DNA from: Dyadobacter luteus
GTDB taxonomy: Bacteria; Bacteroidota; Bacteroidia; Cytophagales; Spirosomataceae
NCBI RefSeq assembly: GCF_003383615.1
Contig: NZ_QNUL01000008.1
Span: 143,825 to 207,824 of the forward strand
Length of the DNA: 64,000 bases
Reading direction: 5' to 3'
Below the pieces are notes generated by a model. It was not told the DNA's origin. It saw only the letters and a list, made by a program, of their open reading frames with translations, and made no database searches. A program made the translations under genes and the position numbers. Numbering within the stretch: the stretch's first letter is position 1; each line of letters starts with the position of its first letter. Shown here in pieces: positions 7,412 to 16,046 of this stretch.

Positions 7412-8881
7412 TTAAAACTGGAAATAGATGAATTGATTTTCTGTGACCACACCCAGAAAATAGGTAAGAAAAAGAACGATTCCGAAAAGCAGATAAAACA
7501 TTCCGGTATTCCGGGTCGGAATCTTTTCGACAAAATGCTCTTTGACAAGTAAAAAAACCACCAGAAATACACAAAACCACATTTCCACACTATTGAAAGG
7601 CGTATGAAGCTTTTCGCTCCAGGATAAGGTCATAATTTTATGGAGAATTGTAAAGGACCTACTGACCGGCGATAAGTGATTTCTGAAAAATACCCAGGCA
7701 ATGGTAACCAGTATAAAAGTGATAACAGTTCCTGCAATTCTCGTGAAAGTATTTTTCGGTATTTCGATACCAGCCTTTTTCATCCATTTATCCCGAATGG
7801 AAGCACTCACCTGATACGTACCATGCAATGCACCCCATATCACATAATTCCAGCTTGCACCATGCCATAATCCACTTACGAGGAAAACGATAAACTGGTT
7901 GCGGTATTTGGCCAACTCACCTTTACGGTTTCCACCCAACGGAATATATAGGTAATCTTTAAACCAGGTGGAAAGAGATATATGCCAGCGTCCCCAGAAT
8001 TCCGATACAGAAGCGGCCTCATAGGGAGAACGGAAATTATCCATTAATGTAAAACCCATTACCCTGGCTGCCCCAATGGCAATATCGGAATAGCCACTAA
8101 AATCGCAGTATATCTGAAACGCAAAAAATACCGTCGCGACGAGCAGTGAAAGTCCATTTTGTTCCGACGGATTATCATAGACGAAGTTCACCACTTCGGC
8201 CAGGCGATCGGCAATGACAATTTTCTTGAACAGACCAAAAGCCATTTGCATTAATCCCGATTTGACCAGTTCGAAATCATACTTAAAGTAGGAATGAAAC
8301 TGATGCAACATGTTTTGAGGACGCTCAATAGGCCCTGCCACAAGCTGTGGATAGAACATCACGTACAATGCATAAATACCAAAATGACGCTCCGGAATCT
8401 GATTACCACGGTATACTTCAATGGTATAACTCATGGCCTGAAATGTATGGAAAGAAAGACCAATCGGCAAAATCACCTCACCACCTCCGTTCACCATCCA
8501 TTGTGCGATAGAAGCAGGAAGTAATCGTTCCAGTGGAGGAATAATAGATCTGATATCCACCATATTGAGAAGATCATTCACCGAATTTCTTCCAAAATCG
8601 TAGTATTTAAAGAAAGCAAGAATACCGATGTTGGATATCAGACTCAGTATCAGCAAAAGTGTCTTCTGTTTTTTATCATGTGTCTGAGCGATCCAGATAC
8701 CGGCATAGTAATCAATGACAATCGTCCCGAAAAGAATCAGGATGAATACCGGCTTAAAGACCATGTAAAAGTAGCAGCTGGTTGCCAGTAAAAGCATCCA
8801 ACGCCCCCGCCACGACAGACTGAAATAGGCCAGTGTGACTACAATAAAAAACAGTATAAATTGAATAGAATTAAACAGCAT
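7412..8881 (-). CDS. MBOAT family membrane O-acyltransferase (AlgI-like)
   Basis: A 489-residue polytopic membrane protein of the MBOAT family. The pattern GLSFHTFQAMSY (141-152), YPQLVAGPIER (178-187), FWGRWHISLSTWFKDY with H300, and SGLWHGASWNYVIWGALHG with H340 is that of AlgI/DltB-like enzymes, H340 being the expected catalytic histidine. It would move acyl groups across the membrane to a glycan. No AlgJ/AlgX-type SGNH partner gene is adjacent. Its ATG overlaps the TGA of the preceding glycosyltransferase by one base, implying translational coupling, so acylation of the product of the glycosyltransferase cluster is the natural inference. Confidence 0.9.
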   Translation of the reverse strand: MLFNSIQFILFFIVVTLAYFSLSWRGRWMLLLATSCYFYMVFKPVFILILFGTIVIDYYAGIWIAQTHDKKQKTLLLILSLISNIGILAFFKYYDFGRNSVNDLLNMVDIRSIIPPLERLLPASIAQWMVNGGGEVILPIGLSFHTFQAMSYTIEVYRGNQIPERHFGIYALYVMFYPQLVAGPIERPQNMLHQFHSYFKYDFELVKSGLMQMAFGLFKKIVIADRLAEVVNFVYDNPSEQNGLSLLVATVFFAFQIYCDFSGYSDIAIGAARVMGFTLMDNFRSPYEAASVSEFWGRWHISLSTWFKDYLYIPLGGNRKGELAKYRNQFIVFLVSGLWHGASWNYVIWGALHGTYQVSASIRDKWMKKAGIEIPKNTFTRIAGTVITFILVTIAWVFFRNHLSPVSRSFTILHKIMTLSWSEKLHTPFNSVEMWFCVFLVVFLLVKEHFVEKIPTRNTGMFYLLFGIVLFLTYFLGVVTENQFIYFQF

Positions 8882-9870
8882 CAGTTAATGTACTCGCAGT
8901 TTACAATTTCCTCTTTTACGATAAACAACGGGCGACCTTTGGATTGGAAAAAGATCCTCAGCACGTACTCGCCTATAATTCCCAGAGCGAGAAGCTGAAC
9001 TCCACTAAATAGGATAATCACGAAAAGCAGTGAGGTAAATCCTTCTATTACATGTGCAAAAAACATTTTTTTGATCACAACGATAAAGAAATAGGCCAAT
9101 GCGATTAGTATCGATACCATTCCTGTACGCGACATAAATTTGATCGGAAATTCGCTGAAATTAAAAATCCCGTTATAAGCCAGCTTAAATAGTTGCGCAA
9201 AGGAATATTTAGATTCTCCGGCAGCCCGGGCGTCACGTTCGTATTCAAATCCAACCTGCTTAAATCCGATCCAGGAACGCATTCCTCTGAGATACCGGCT
9301 CTCTTCAGGCATTTTATTCAGTACATCTACCACACGGCGGCTAACAAGTGCAAAATCACCACTATCAAGTGGGATTTCGACATAAGAAATAGAGCGGAGT
9401 ATTCTGTAAAAGAGGTAATAACCGGTCTTTTTGATCCAGCCCTCTTTTCTTTTTTTCCTCACTGCATACACCACATCATTACCTTCCTTATACAGCTTAT
9501 AGAATTCAGGTAGTAATTCAGGCGGATCCTGAAGATCTCCATCAATTACAAATATTGCTTCAGTTCCTCTTGCCTTACTAAGTCCTGCAGTTAAAGCAAG
9601 CTGATGACCATGATTACGGGATAACAACACCCCATGGTAACGCTGATCCACCAATGCAAGCTGACGAATCTTCATGGCGGTATCGTCTTTGCTTCCATCG
9701 TCTACAAGAACAACCTCGATTGACAGATCACTGGAATCCATCAGCGCACTGATACGCTCTACAAGTAGTGGAAATGTTTCAGATTCGTTATATAGTGGCG
9801 CAACAATTGATATTTGAGGACTTTTCAAAATTCTTTCTTTGTGTGATGATTCAATGAGGCAAAAATACAC
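8881..9870 (-). CDS. family 2 glycosyltransferase, GtrB/DPM1-like membrane type
   Basis: A 329-residue GT2 enzyme. The GT-A domain shows SIVAPLYNE, VVLVDDGSKDD and VIDGDLQDPPE (metal-binding DxD-like), and SRNHGHQLALTAG. Two C-terminal hydrophobic helices (about 255-275 and 290-310) match GtrB/DPMS proteins, which load a sugar on polyprenyl phosphate at the inner membrane face. It is the second such enzyme in the cluster (the other is at 13011). The ATG at 9870 is used here, but conservation begins near residue 16, so a start at the TTG near residue 15 cannot be excluded. It sits 30 bases after the preceding gene and overlaps the MBOAT start. Confidence 0.88.
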   Translation of the reverse strand: MYFCLIESSHKERILKSPQISIVAPLYNESETFPLLVERISALMDSSDLSIEVVLVDDGSKDDTAMKIRQLALVDQRYHGVLLSRNHGHQLALTAGLSKARGTEAIFVIDGDLQDPPELLPEFYKLYKEGNDVVYAVRKKRKEGWIKKTGYYLFYRILRSISYVEIPLDSGDFALVSRRVVDVLNKMPEESRYLRGMRSWIGFKQVGFEYERDARAAGESKYSFAQLFKLAYNGIFNFSEFPIKFMSRTGMVSILIALAYFFIVVIKKMFFAHVIEGFTSLLFVIILFSGVQLLALGIIGEYVLRIFFQSKGRPLFIVKEEIVNCEYIN

Positions 9871-9900
9871 CTTTAAGACTATTATCGGAGAATTCCTTAT

Positions 9901-11604
9901 TTAAGGGATAGTTACCTTTCCCAGAAACTGTCCGACAGGAGCATCGTTCATACTACGCACAACACCTAATTCATACTCTCCTTTCTCCAGCGTAGAAAAC
10001 GGAATTTCAACGATCGAGCCTTTGTCAAGCTGCCGGAATAAGTTGCGTCCGTCATATCTGTTCTGTGCCAATTTGAAGAGATAAATCTTCGCATTCTGTT
10101 TCAGATAAGCATACTGGCCACCTTTCCTTTTCAGCGTATATTCAGAAGTTTCATCCTCCACTACAATCGCATTATTTTCAACCCGGTACCGAACATCATT
10201 TTCTTTCAGCTTCTCACCATTCTGGCTATTGATTTCGTTTACCAGCCAATCGGCCTCCTGCGGAAAAGAATAAATACCATCAGATGTCATTCTTTTCATC
10301 AGATTATCAACATAAACTGCGGTTTTAGAAAATGCAATATGACCTAAGCCAAAAGCATTGTGTTCTTGATTGTAGGCATTAACCATCAGATACTTGCTAC
10401 GTTCTGCAATTACCGGCAGATAAGTGGCCAGAGAAATGGCCCATATTCCCACACTTGCTATTAATCCAAAACGAAATATCTTTTTGCCAGTTGCAGCTTT
10501 TACAGACAGGAGTATAGATAAGTAAGTAACGATCAAAAACAGAGCCGGATACATTTTGTAATTGCTCACGATCATGACAAAAAAACCAAATCGCGGTCTC
10601 AGAAAGCCGATGATCAGCGCGTTGGCTAACAAAAACAGAAGTATACCAATGAGAAATTCCTGAAGCGACTTTTCTCCCGGAATAGTTTCATCAGCTACTT
10701 TCAGCAACCCTTTTTTCCTGAATGAAATACCGAAAGTCTTTGTCAGCCATGGACGAATATTTGCAAAACCCCATATAGCAATCCAAACCGAAGCTGCCAC
10801 TCCCAGCAAAACCGGCAACACAGACCTTGTAACAATCTCCTTTTCCGGAAAGAAGTCGACCAGCCCACCCAGAAAAGCGAAAAAGCCGAAAACAGACAAC
10901 TCAGGATGTGCCAGGAAGAAGTCAACACTGGATTCATTCCCTTGCGGCGACATGCCAATGAAATAGAAAGTAACTGCAACTACGGCTGTAAACAGCCAGA
11001 TTCCCAGGTTTCTGTAAGACGACTGTAGTATAAGAATGCCGGCTCCAGCTGCCCAAACAAAAATCCCGTTGCTCATACTATAGTTGGCCAGCAAAGCAGC
11101 TACAACCGCAAACCAGAATTTATTTCTGGATAGCATCAACATAGACAGTGCCATAAAGAACACAACTGCCTGGTGCTGCATACTACAAATCGCCCAAAGG
11201 AAAACAAGATGATACTGTATCTGAAATAAAAGGAAAGCAACTGGTATAAAATAATAAGGACTCAGGTTACTTTTCTTAAAGGCAGACCAGAATAAACCAA
11301 AGGTACCAAGCGTAAAGCAAACGCCGGAAAACAGTACAAAATAGATACTGAGTTTACCGGTCAGTTTGTAATAAAACAGCGTGACCAGCTTACCGATCAC
11401 CATACGGTGTTCATTATTTGGTTGAAAAAGATAGCCAAGCGCTTCTGAAAACGACTTAGCATCAATCCAGCTTCTCAGAAAGTCGGGAAAAGGATCAAAA
11501 TCATCAAACCAGGGGACATCTACAGCATAATAATATACAACAGCTATCCAGATCAGAACAGGTACAAGTACACCCAGTCTTAATAAGTTTCTATTCAACA
11601 ACAT
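9901..11604 (-). CDS. large polytopic membrane protein, possible GT-C glycosyltransferase
   Basis: A 567-residue protein with about ten to twelve hydrophobic helices and a soluble C-terminal tail of about 150 residues. The first periplasmic loop contains PWFDDFDPFPDF, an acidic pair right after helix 1 as in GT-C glycosyltransferases that use polyprenyl-linked sugar donors. I do not recognise a named family. It overlaps the preceding DUF6056-like gene by 14 bases and lies between two GtrB-like genes, which would supply its donor. Function as the transferase that adds a sugar to a periplasmic acceptor is an inference from topology and context. Confidence 0.65.
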   Translation of the reverse strand: MLLNRNLLRLGVLVPVLIWIAVVYYYAVDVPWFDDFDPFPDFLRSWIDAKSFSEALGYLFQPNNEHRMVIGKLVTLFYYKLTGKLSIYFVLFSGVCFTLGTFGLFWSAFKKSNLSPYYFIPVAFLLFQIQYHLVFLWAICSMQHQAVVFFMALSMLMLSRNKFWFAVVAALLANYSMSNGIFVWAAGAGILILQSSYRNLGIWLFTAVVAVTFYFIGMSPQGNESSVDFFLAHPELSVFGFFAFLGGLVDFFPEKEIVTRSVLPVLLGVAASVWIAIWGFANIRPWLTKTFGISFRKKGLLKVADETIPGEKSLQEFLIGILLFLLANALIIGFLRPRFGFFVMIVSNYKMYPALFLIVTYLSILLSVKAATGKKIFRFGLIASVGIWAISLATYLPVIAERSKYLMVNAYNQEHNAFGLGHIAFSKTAVYVDNLMKRMTSDGIYSFPQEADWLVNEINSQNGEKLKENDVRYRVENNAIVVEDETSEYTLKRKGGQYAYLKQNAKIYLFKLAQNRYDGRNLFRQLDKGSIVEIPFSTLEKGEYELGVVRSMNDAPVGQFLGKVTIP

Positions 11605-13018
11605 TTGCTTTTACGATAACTGCCTTCTTGCCAAAATAACCAGCCAGGCATTTGTTCCACCAATGATCTTTTTCTGTCTTGATATCATCATCATAGAAAA
11701 TAGACAATGGCTTCGATTTTATTGCAGGTAAATAGACAATATCCTCCTTTGAAGCACGGAGTAGCTCATAGCGACTATTCATCTCTTTGTCGAATGCCGC
11801 TGCTTTCCCTTTCAATAAATCGGTGTAAACCAGACGTACATTGCTGCTGGAATAGAAAGCAAGGAACGATGATACTGCTAACAGAACATAAAGAATTCCG
11901 TATCTGTAGAATGAAAAATCCGAACGTCCGGTACGCCCTTTTTGGAAATAATGGAAAAGAACACCGATGATGTAGAACCAGCCAATCAGGAAAAAGAAAT
12001 AAACGCAGTTGATCACGCGTGGCGTTGGCTCTATCCCTACTCCATAGTACGAGGGAAAAAGCTGAGCAGCCAGAACGCCCACATAAAGTAAAACCGCATA
12101 CCAAACCGGTACTGCAAAGTAATTGCGAGCTCCTGTGGACAATCGCGATAGTACAACAAGCCATGCCAACGAAAACAAAAGCAGTGGTGTACGCAAGATC
12201 CAGTCAAGGCTCAGCAGACCTAACTTTTTGAAAGAACTCACAAAAGAGAATACTACATCTCCCCCTAATGGGTTCCCACCGATACGGGCCTGATTTCCGG
12301 CAGAACTGAAATACAGATAACAAGAAATTACTGTTACGGCCAACATCGCTACCATGAACGCATCCACTTTTCTATGGAATAACAGCCGGTATCCCCACCA
12401 TGCACCTATGAGCAAAACCATAATCAACAGGTTTGTCTCGCTGCTTCCTATTACTGCAAATATCAGAAATGCAGAGCCCGAGGCTGCAACAATACGTGCA
12501 GAGGGATTATCCTGGCGGTAATAACGAAGAACCAGTACTACCCAAAGCAGGGTAAAAATATTGGGGATGGTATAAGTAACGAAGGCGGCCATCCAGTAAA
12601 ATGCTTCTGAAATACTGGACATTTTCAACAGATAGAGAAAGAATACAATTCCTGCAAAACCCAAATGCGCCAGCCGTGACAAGGTTGGAGTGAGATGTCT
12701 GAAAAGACTGTACAGCGCAAACACTACGCCGAGTAACAATACAACCGGCAATATCTTAAACCCCGCTACAGAATGGAAAAGAAGTGGATTGGAATGGTTC
12801 AGGAAAATACCGAAGTAACGTCCCGTCCAGCCGGAATAATAGTAATTCATTGCTTCCAGCCATCCGTACTTGAATACTGTGTCGATATAGCAGTAATCAT
12901 CAGCAGGAGAAGGGTGGTTGTAATAAGACAAAATAATCAGCGGAAGCAAAACACTGATCATAATCAGGATATTAATCCAGTTTCCAAAAACCCGGTACTT
13001 TCTATAAAACTTATTCAT
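11591..13018 (-). CDS. DUF6056-like polytopic membrane protein, possible glycosyltransferase
   Basis: A 475-residue protein with about eleven hydrophobic helices. After helix 1 it has SPADDYCYIDTVFKYGWLEA and then YYSGWTGRYFGIF, a DDY...GRY pattern that I associate with DUF6056 (GT-C-like) proteins. The family is suspected, not proven, to be glycosyltransferases using lipid-linked donors. Its start overlaps the end of the GtrB-like gene at 13011 by eight bases and its end overlaps the next membrane protein by 14, so all are translated from one message. It is best read as the acceptor-side partner of the adjacent GtrB-like enzyme. Confidence 0.7.
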   Translation of the reverse strand: MNKFYRKYRVFGNWINILIMISVLLPLIILSYYNHPSPADDYCYIDTVFKYGWLEAMNYYYSGWTGRYFGIFLNHSNPLLFHSVAGFKILPVVLLLGVVFALYSLFRHLTPTLSRLAHLGFAGIVFFLYLLKMSSISEAFYWMAAFVTYTIPNIFTLLWVVLVLRYYRQDNPSARIVAASGSAFLIFAVIGSSETNLLIMVLLIGAWWGYRLLFHRKVDAFMVAMLAVTVISCYLYFSSAGNQARIGGNPLGGDVVFSFVSSFKKLGLLSLDWILRTPLLLFSLAWLVVLSRLSTGARNYFAVPVWYAVLLYVGVLAAQLFPSYYGVGIEPTPRVINCVYFFFLIGWFYIIGVLFHYFQKGRTGRSDFSFYRYGILYVLLAVSSFLAFYSSSNVRLVYTDLLKGKAAAFDKEMNSRYELLRASKEDIVYLPAIKSKPLSIFYDDDIKTEKDHWWNKCLAGYFGKKAVIVKANVVE

Positions 13019-13961
13019 TTACAATTTTTTCGATGATGTAACGAGGCCGACCTTTAACCTCTTCATAAATCTTTCCGATGTATTCCCCGATCAGCCCCAG
13101 AGCCATCATATTGGATCCACTGAAAAAAGTAAGTGGCAGCATGGTGGAAGTCCAGCCCGGAACAGTGAAACCTACAAGATAGGAGAACAATATATAAACC
13201 ACTATAAGCATGGCCATTACGAAGTTAAAAACTCCGAAATATAACACCAGCCGCATGGGAAATGTAGAAAAGGAAGTAATGCCATTCCAGGCGAAAAGGA
13301 GCATTTTATTCAGCGGATATTTTGTTTCACCAGCCTGGCGCTCTAACCGGCTGTAGACAACCTTATCGCTTCTGAAGCCAATAAGAGGAACAATTCCTCT
13401 CAGAAACATATTAATTTCCTTGAAATTCCCCAGCTCCTGAAGCACCCGACGATCCATGAGTCGAAAGTCGGCATGGTTAAAAACCACAGGTACTCCCATC
13501 TTTTGCATCAATACGTAGAATCCTTCTGCTGTAGAACGCTTAAACCAGCTGTCACTGCTCCGGTCTCCGCGAACACCATAAACGACCATCGCACCTTCAC
13601 GGTGTTTTTCAATCATTCCGGTTATCGCCTGAATATCGTCCTGCAAATCTGCATCAATAGTAATAAAGCAATCGAAAGCATCAACCTGGTTTTCGAGCCC
13701 GGCCATAATTGCACTCTGATGTCCGAAATTACGCGAAAGTTTTACACCAATCACCTGATCGTCAGCGGCACCGAGCTCTTCAATAATCTCCCATGTCCTG
13801 TCTCTGCTGCCATCATTGACAAAACAAAGCTTGCTGTCATCAGCGATTAATCCACGGGCCTTAATTTCATCATAATAACGTTTTAGTGTAGTGTATGTCA
13901 AATGCAAGATAGCTTCCTCATTATAACATGGTATTACCAGGAGTAGGCGTGCTGGCTTCAT
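13011..13961 (-). CDS. family 2 glycosyltransferase, GtrB-like
   Basis: A 316-residue polyprenyl-phosphate glycosyltransferase-like enzyme. It shows LVIPCYNEE, CFVNDGSRDRT (47-55), SRNFGHQSAIMAGL and TIDADLQDD (101-109), then two C-terminal hydrophobic segments (about 228-255 and 264-290) and ALGLIGEYIGKIYEEVKGRPRY, typical of GtrB/ArnC/DPMS. It heads the five-gene cluster and has a promoter just upstream. Gtr systems pair such an enzyme with a flippase and a specific GT-C transferase; here two candidate GT-C proteins follow but no GtrA-like flippase is seen. Confidence 0.9.
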   Translation of the reverse strand: MKPARLLLVIPCYNEEAILHLTYTTLKRYYDEIKARGLIADDSKLCFVNDGSRDRTWEIIEELGAADDQVIGVKLSRNFGHQSAIMAGLENQVDAFDCFITIDADLQDDIQAITGMIEKHREGAMVVYGVRGDRSSDSWFKRSTAEGFYVLMQKMGVPVVFNHADFRLMDRRVLQELGNFKEINMFLRGIVPLIGFRSDKVVYSRLERQAGETKYPLNKMLLFAWNGITSFSTFPMRLVLYFGVFNFVMAMLIVVYILFSYLVGFTVPGWTSTMLPLTFFSGSNMMALGLIGEYIGKIYEEVKGRPRYIIEKIVNE

Positions 13962-13985
13962 TCAATCGTAATTTTAGTTAGCAGA

Positions 13986-14013
13986 CAAAAGTAGTGTAAT
14001 TATTTGATTTCAA
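13986..14013 (-). promoter_or_regulatory. promoter of the glycosyltransferase/MBOAT cluster
   Basis: On the minus strand TTG (14013-14011) and TACTTTTG (13993-13986, an exact TAnnTTTG) are 17 bases apart. The ATG at 13961 follows after 24 bases. The upstream lptF/G gene ends at 14042, so this is the only space available for a cluster promoter. Confidence 0.6.
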
Positions 14014-14041
14014 TTTTCGGACCCATTGAAAGGTCTGTAAG

Positions 14042-15124
14042 CTATCTCGGCAAGGTTTTGTACAAAATCAAACCGATAAACGAGAAAACAATATTCGGTA
14101 GCCAGACTGCAAATAATGTATTGATAGTACCTGCTTCTGCAACACCTTTTGACAAAAGGAAAAAGAGTATGTAGATAAACGCCAGCATGAAACCCAGCGC
14201 GATTTGCCAGCCTACTCCTTTTCTGCTTTTCCGGGCAGACACAATTACACCGATTGCAGTAAGAATCAAGATGGCGAATGGCTGCGTAAATCTGGTATAT
14301 TTTTCGATCATATACACCTCCAGCCCGTCAGCACCACGACTTTTCAGCAAATCAATATAGGCATTGAGCTCGGGTAGCGTAAAGGTTTCGAAAAGGTTGT
14401 AGTCACTTTCAAAATCACGCGGAAACAGATTAATAGTTGTATCAATCTCTACACCGGTTTTAATTTTTTCGCTCAGGCTGTCTAGTGTCCTGATCTGATA
14501 GTTCTGTAGTGTCCATTTGCCCTTTTTGGGTTGCCACACAATTTTATCAGCCGAAAATTTCTGTACAAGTTTATTATCCTTGACAGTCTCCATTGTGAAT
14601 TTATTTCCTGTCTTGGAAGCGGTATTGTAGCTTTCCAGATAAGCATATACATCCGGAGCAATGGTGATATGTACGTTTCTTCCGCTGAAATAGAACTCAT
14701 TCTTGACATAGGTTTTTTCAAAGGTATTACGCACCTTGTTGGCCAATGGCAAAATCCAGCCTACCTGCAAAAACGTTACAACACCCAATACCGACGCACC
14801 AATCATATAGGGCAGCAACATACGCCCGAAGCTGATCCCGCTGCTCAGCATAGCAATAACTTCGGTCCTCGCTGCGATTCTGGATGTAAAGAAGACGGTC
14901 GCAATAAACACCATCAGCGGACTGATGTAGTTAATCCAATAAGGAATCAGATTGAGATAGTAATCTATGATAATCGCATTCAGAGGCGCCTTTTTTTCAA
15001 GGAAGTTGTCTACTTTCTCTGTATAATCGATCATACAGATGATAAGCACGATGACGAAGGCTACGAAAACGTAGGTTATCAGGAAATTTTTGATCAGATA
15101 ACGATCGAGTATTTTTAATCTCAT
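14042..15124 (-). CDS. LptF/LptG family permease (YjgP/YjgQ)
   Basis: A 360-residue inner-membrane protein of the YjgP/YjgQ family: three N-terminal helices (about 12-35, 55-80, 98-120), a periplasmic jellyroll-like domain (about 130-265) and three C-terminal helices (about 270-355). MRLKILDRYLIKNFL is the usual opening. With LptB and LptG it would form the ABC transporter that extracts lipopolysaccharide and passes it to the LptC/LptA bridge. Whether this is LptF or LptG cannot be told here; the partner is elsewhere. It starts 13 bases after the metal regulator gene, so it may be read from the same message. Confidence 0.85.
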   Translation of the reverse strand: MRLKILDRYLIKNFLITYVFVAFVIVLIICMIDYTEKVDNFLEKKAPLNAIIIDYYLNLIPYWINYISPLMVFIATVFFTSRIAARTEVIAMLSSGISFGRMLLPYMIGASVLGVVTFLQVGWILPLANKVRNTFEKTYVKNEFYFSGRNVHITIAPDVYAYLESYNTASKTGNKFTMETVKDNKLVQKFSADKIVWQPKKGKWTLQNYQIRTLDSLSEKIKTGVEIDTTINLFPRDFESDYNLFETFTLPELNAYIDLLKSRGADGLEVYMIEKYTRFTQPFAILILTAIGVIVSARKSRKGVGWQIALGFMLAFIYILFFLLSKGVAEAGTINTLFAVWLPNIVFSFIGLILYKTLPR

Positions 15125-15137
15125 GGCTGGTTAAGTC

Positions 15138-15800
15138 TCATCGGCGCTGAACTAGTAAATTTTTAGACACCTCAAGACTAATGAACAACGTTTGACTGCC
15201 GTTGATCCGTACAGAAGCGGACTTATCATATTCGTTAATTTCTGTTATTTCCAGTACGCTGCCCAAAGTAATGCCGGAACGGTCCAGATGCTGAAGAAAA
15301 GAGGGGGCGTGATCTAATACACCCATCATCAATACTTTTTCACCTATCCCCACGTCTGTAAGAATTAAATAGTCAGGATCCGTCAGATTGCCCTTTGCAT
15401 CCGGTATCGGATCTCCGTGCGGATCAAAACGAGGATGTCCTAAAAAAGCATCAAGTCTTTCCACAAGTTCGTTGGAAGGTACATGTTCCAGTTCTTCTGC
15501 TATATCATGAACCTCATCCCAGCCAAATCCCAGTTTTTCTACCAAAAAAACTTCCCAAAGCCTGTGTTTGCGGATCACACTGATCGCTACTTTTTCGCCA
15601 GCTTCTGTAAGTGTTACACCCTGGTATTTTTTATAATGAATCAATCCTTTGTCTGCCAGCTTGCGCAACATATCTGTTACCGAAGCCGCACGTGTAGAAG
15701 TACTCTCAGCCAGCGCATTGGTACTCACTTCTACCCCGTCTCTGCCCGAAAGAGCATGGATGATTTTTAAATAATTTTCCTCTGTGAAAGAATTCTGCAT
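15138..15800 (-). CDS. mntR: DtxR/MntR family metal-dependent repressor
   Basis: A 220-residue regulator. Residues about 4-65 are a winged helix (EENYLKIIHAL, ALAESTSTRAASVTDMLRKLADKGLI, GVTLTEAG). The dimerisation and metal-binding domain follows with VIRKHRLWEVFLVEKLGFGWDEVHDIAEELEHVPS, carrying the H/E ligands of DtxR proteins, and HPRFDPHGDPIP. The C-terminal part (about 147-220) is an SH3-like FeoA domain. The gene is divergent from the Nramp transporter, with a DtxR-type box at 15952-15967 between them. The neighbour suggests manganese, but Fe(II) sensing is equally possible for this subfamily. Gene symbol is by context. Confidence 0.85.
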   Translation of the reverse strand: MQNSFTEENYLKIIHALSGRDGVEVSTNALAESTSTRAASVTDMLRKLADKGLIHYKKYQGVTLTEAGEKVAISVIRKHRLWEVFLVEKLGFGWDEVHDIAEELEHVPSNELVERLDAFLGHPRFDPHGDPIPDAKGNLTDPDYLILTDVGIGEKVLMMGVLDHAPSFLQHLDRSGITLGSVLEITEINEYDKSASVRINGSQTLFISLEVSKNLLVQRR

Positions 15801-15918
15801 ATTTATCAGCTTTCAGCCTCCGGCCATTCGCCATAAACTAAAAGATAATCTGTTGATAAAACTATCTGGTATTAAAGAGATGTCTTCGCAACTTCTCTCT
15901 TTTATTTAATCTAATAGG

Positions 15919-15926
15919 CAAAAGTA
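15919..15926 (-). promoter_or_regulatory. -7 element toward mntR
   Basis: The minus strand reads TACTTTTG, an exact TAnnTTTG. Its -33 region would fall at the DtxR-type box at 15952-15967, and no separate TTTG is present there. Confidence 0.5.
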
Positions 15927-15951
15927 CAATTTTCAAATCATCTTAAAAAAA

Positions 15952-15967
15952 TTTAGACTAACCTAAA
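15952..15967. promoter_or_regulatory. DtxR/MntR-type operator between mntR and mntH
   Basis: TTTAGACTAACCTAAA is an imperfect palindrome that matches the right part of the DtxR-family consensus (TTAGnCTAACCTAA). It lies almost midway between the outward -7 boxes at 15919-15926 and 15987-15994, in the -33 region of both, where a metal-loaded repressor would shut both promoters. Confidence 0.7.
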
Positions 15968-15986
15968 AAATATTTCAATTATATCT

Positions 15987-15994
15987 TATATTTG
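15987..15994 (+). promoter_or_regulatory. -7 element toward mntH
   Basis: TATATTTG is an exact TAnnTTTG match about 52 bases before the mntH start. Its -33 region overlaps the operator; no TTTG is visible there. Confidence 0.55.
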
Positions 15995-16046
15995 TTTTCA
16001 ATAACCCTTATCGGGGTACACGGAACGAATATAGGAGAATTACAAA

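Noticed and set aside
15995..16046. Riboswitch (yybP-ykoY type) before mntH
   Set aside because: The leader has only a small ACCC/GGGT stem and is too short; no conserved loop of a Mn riboswitch is present.
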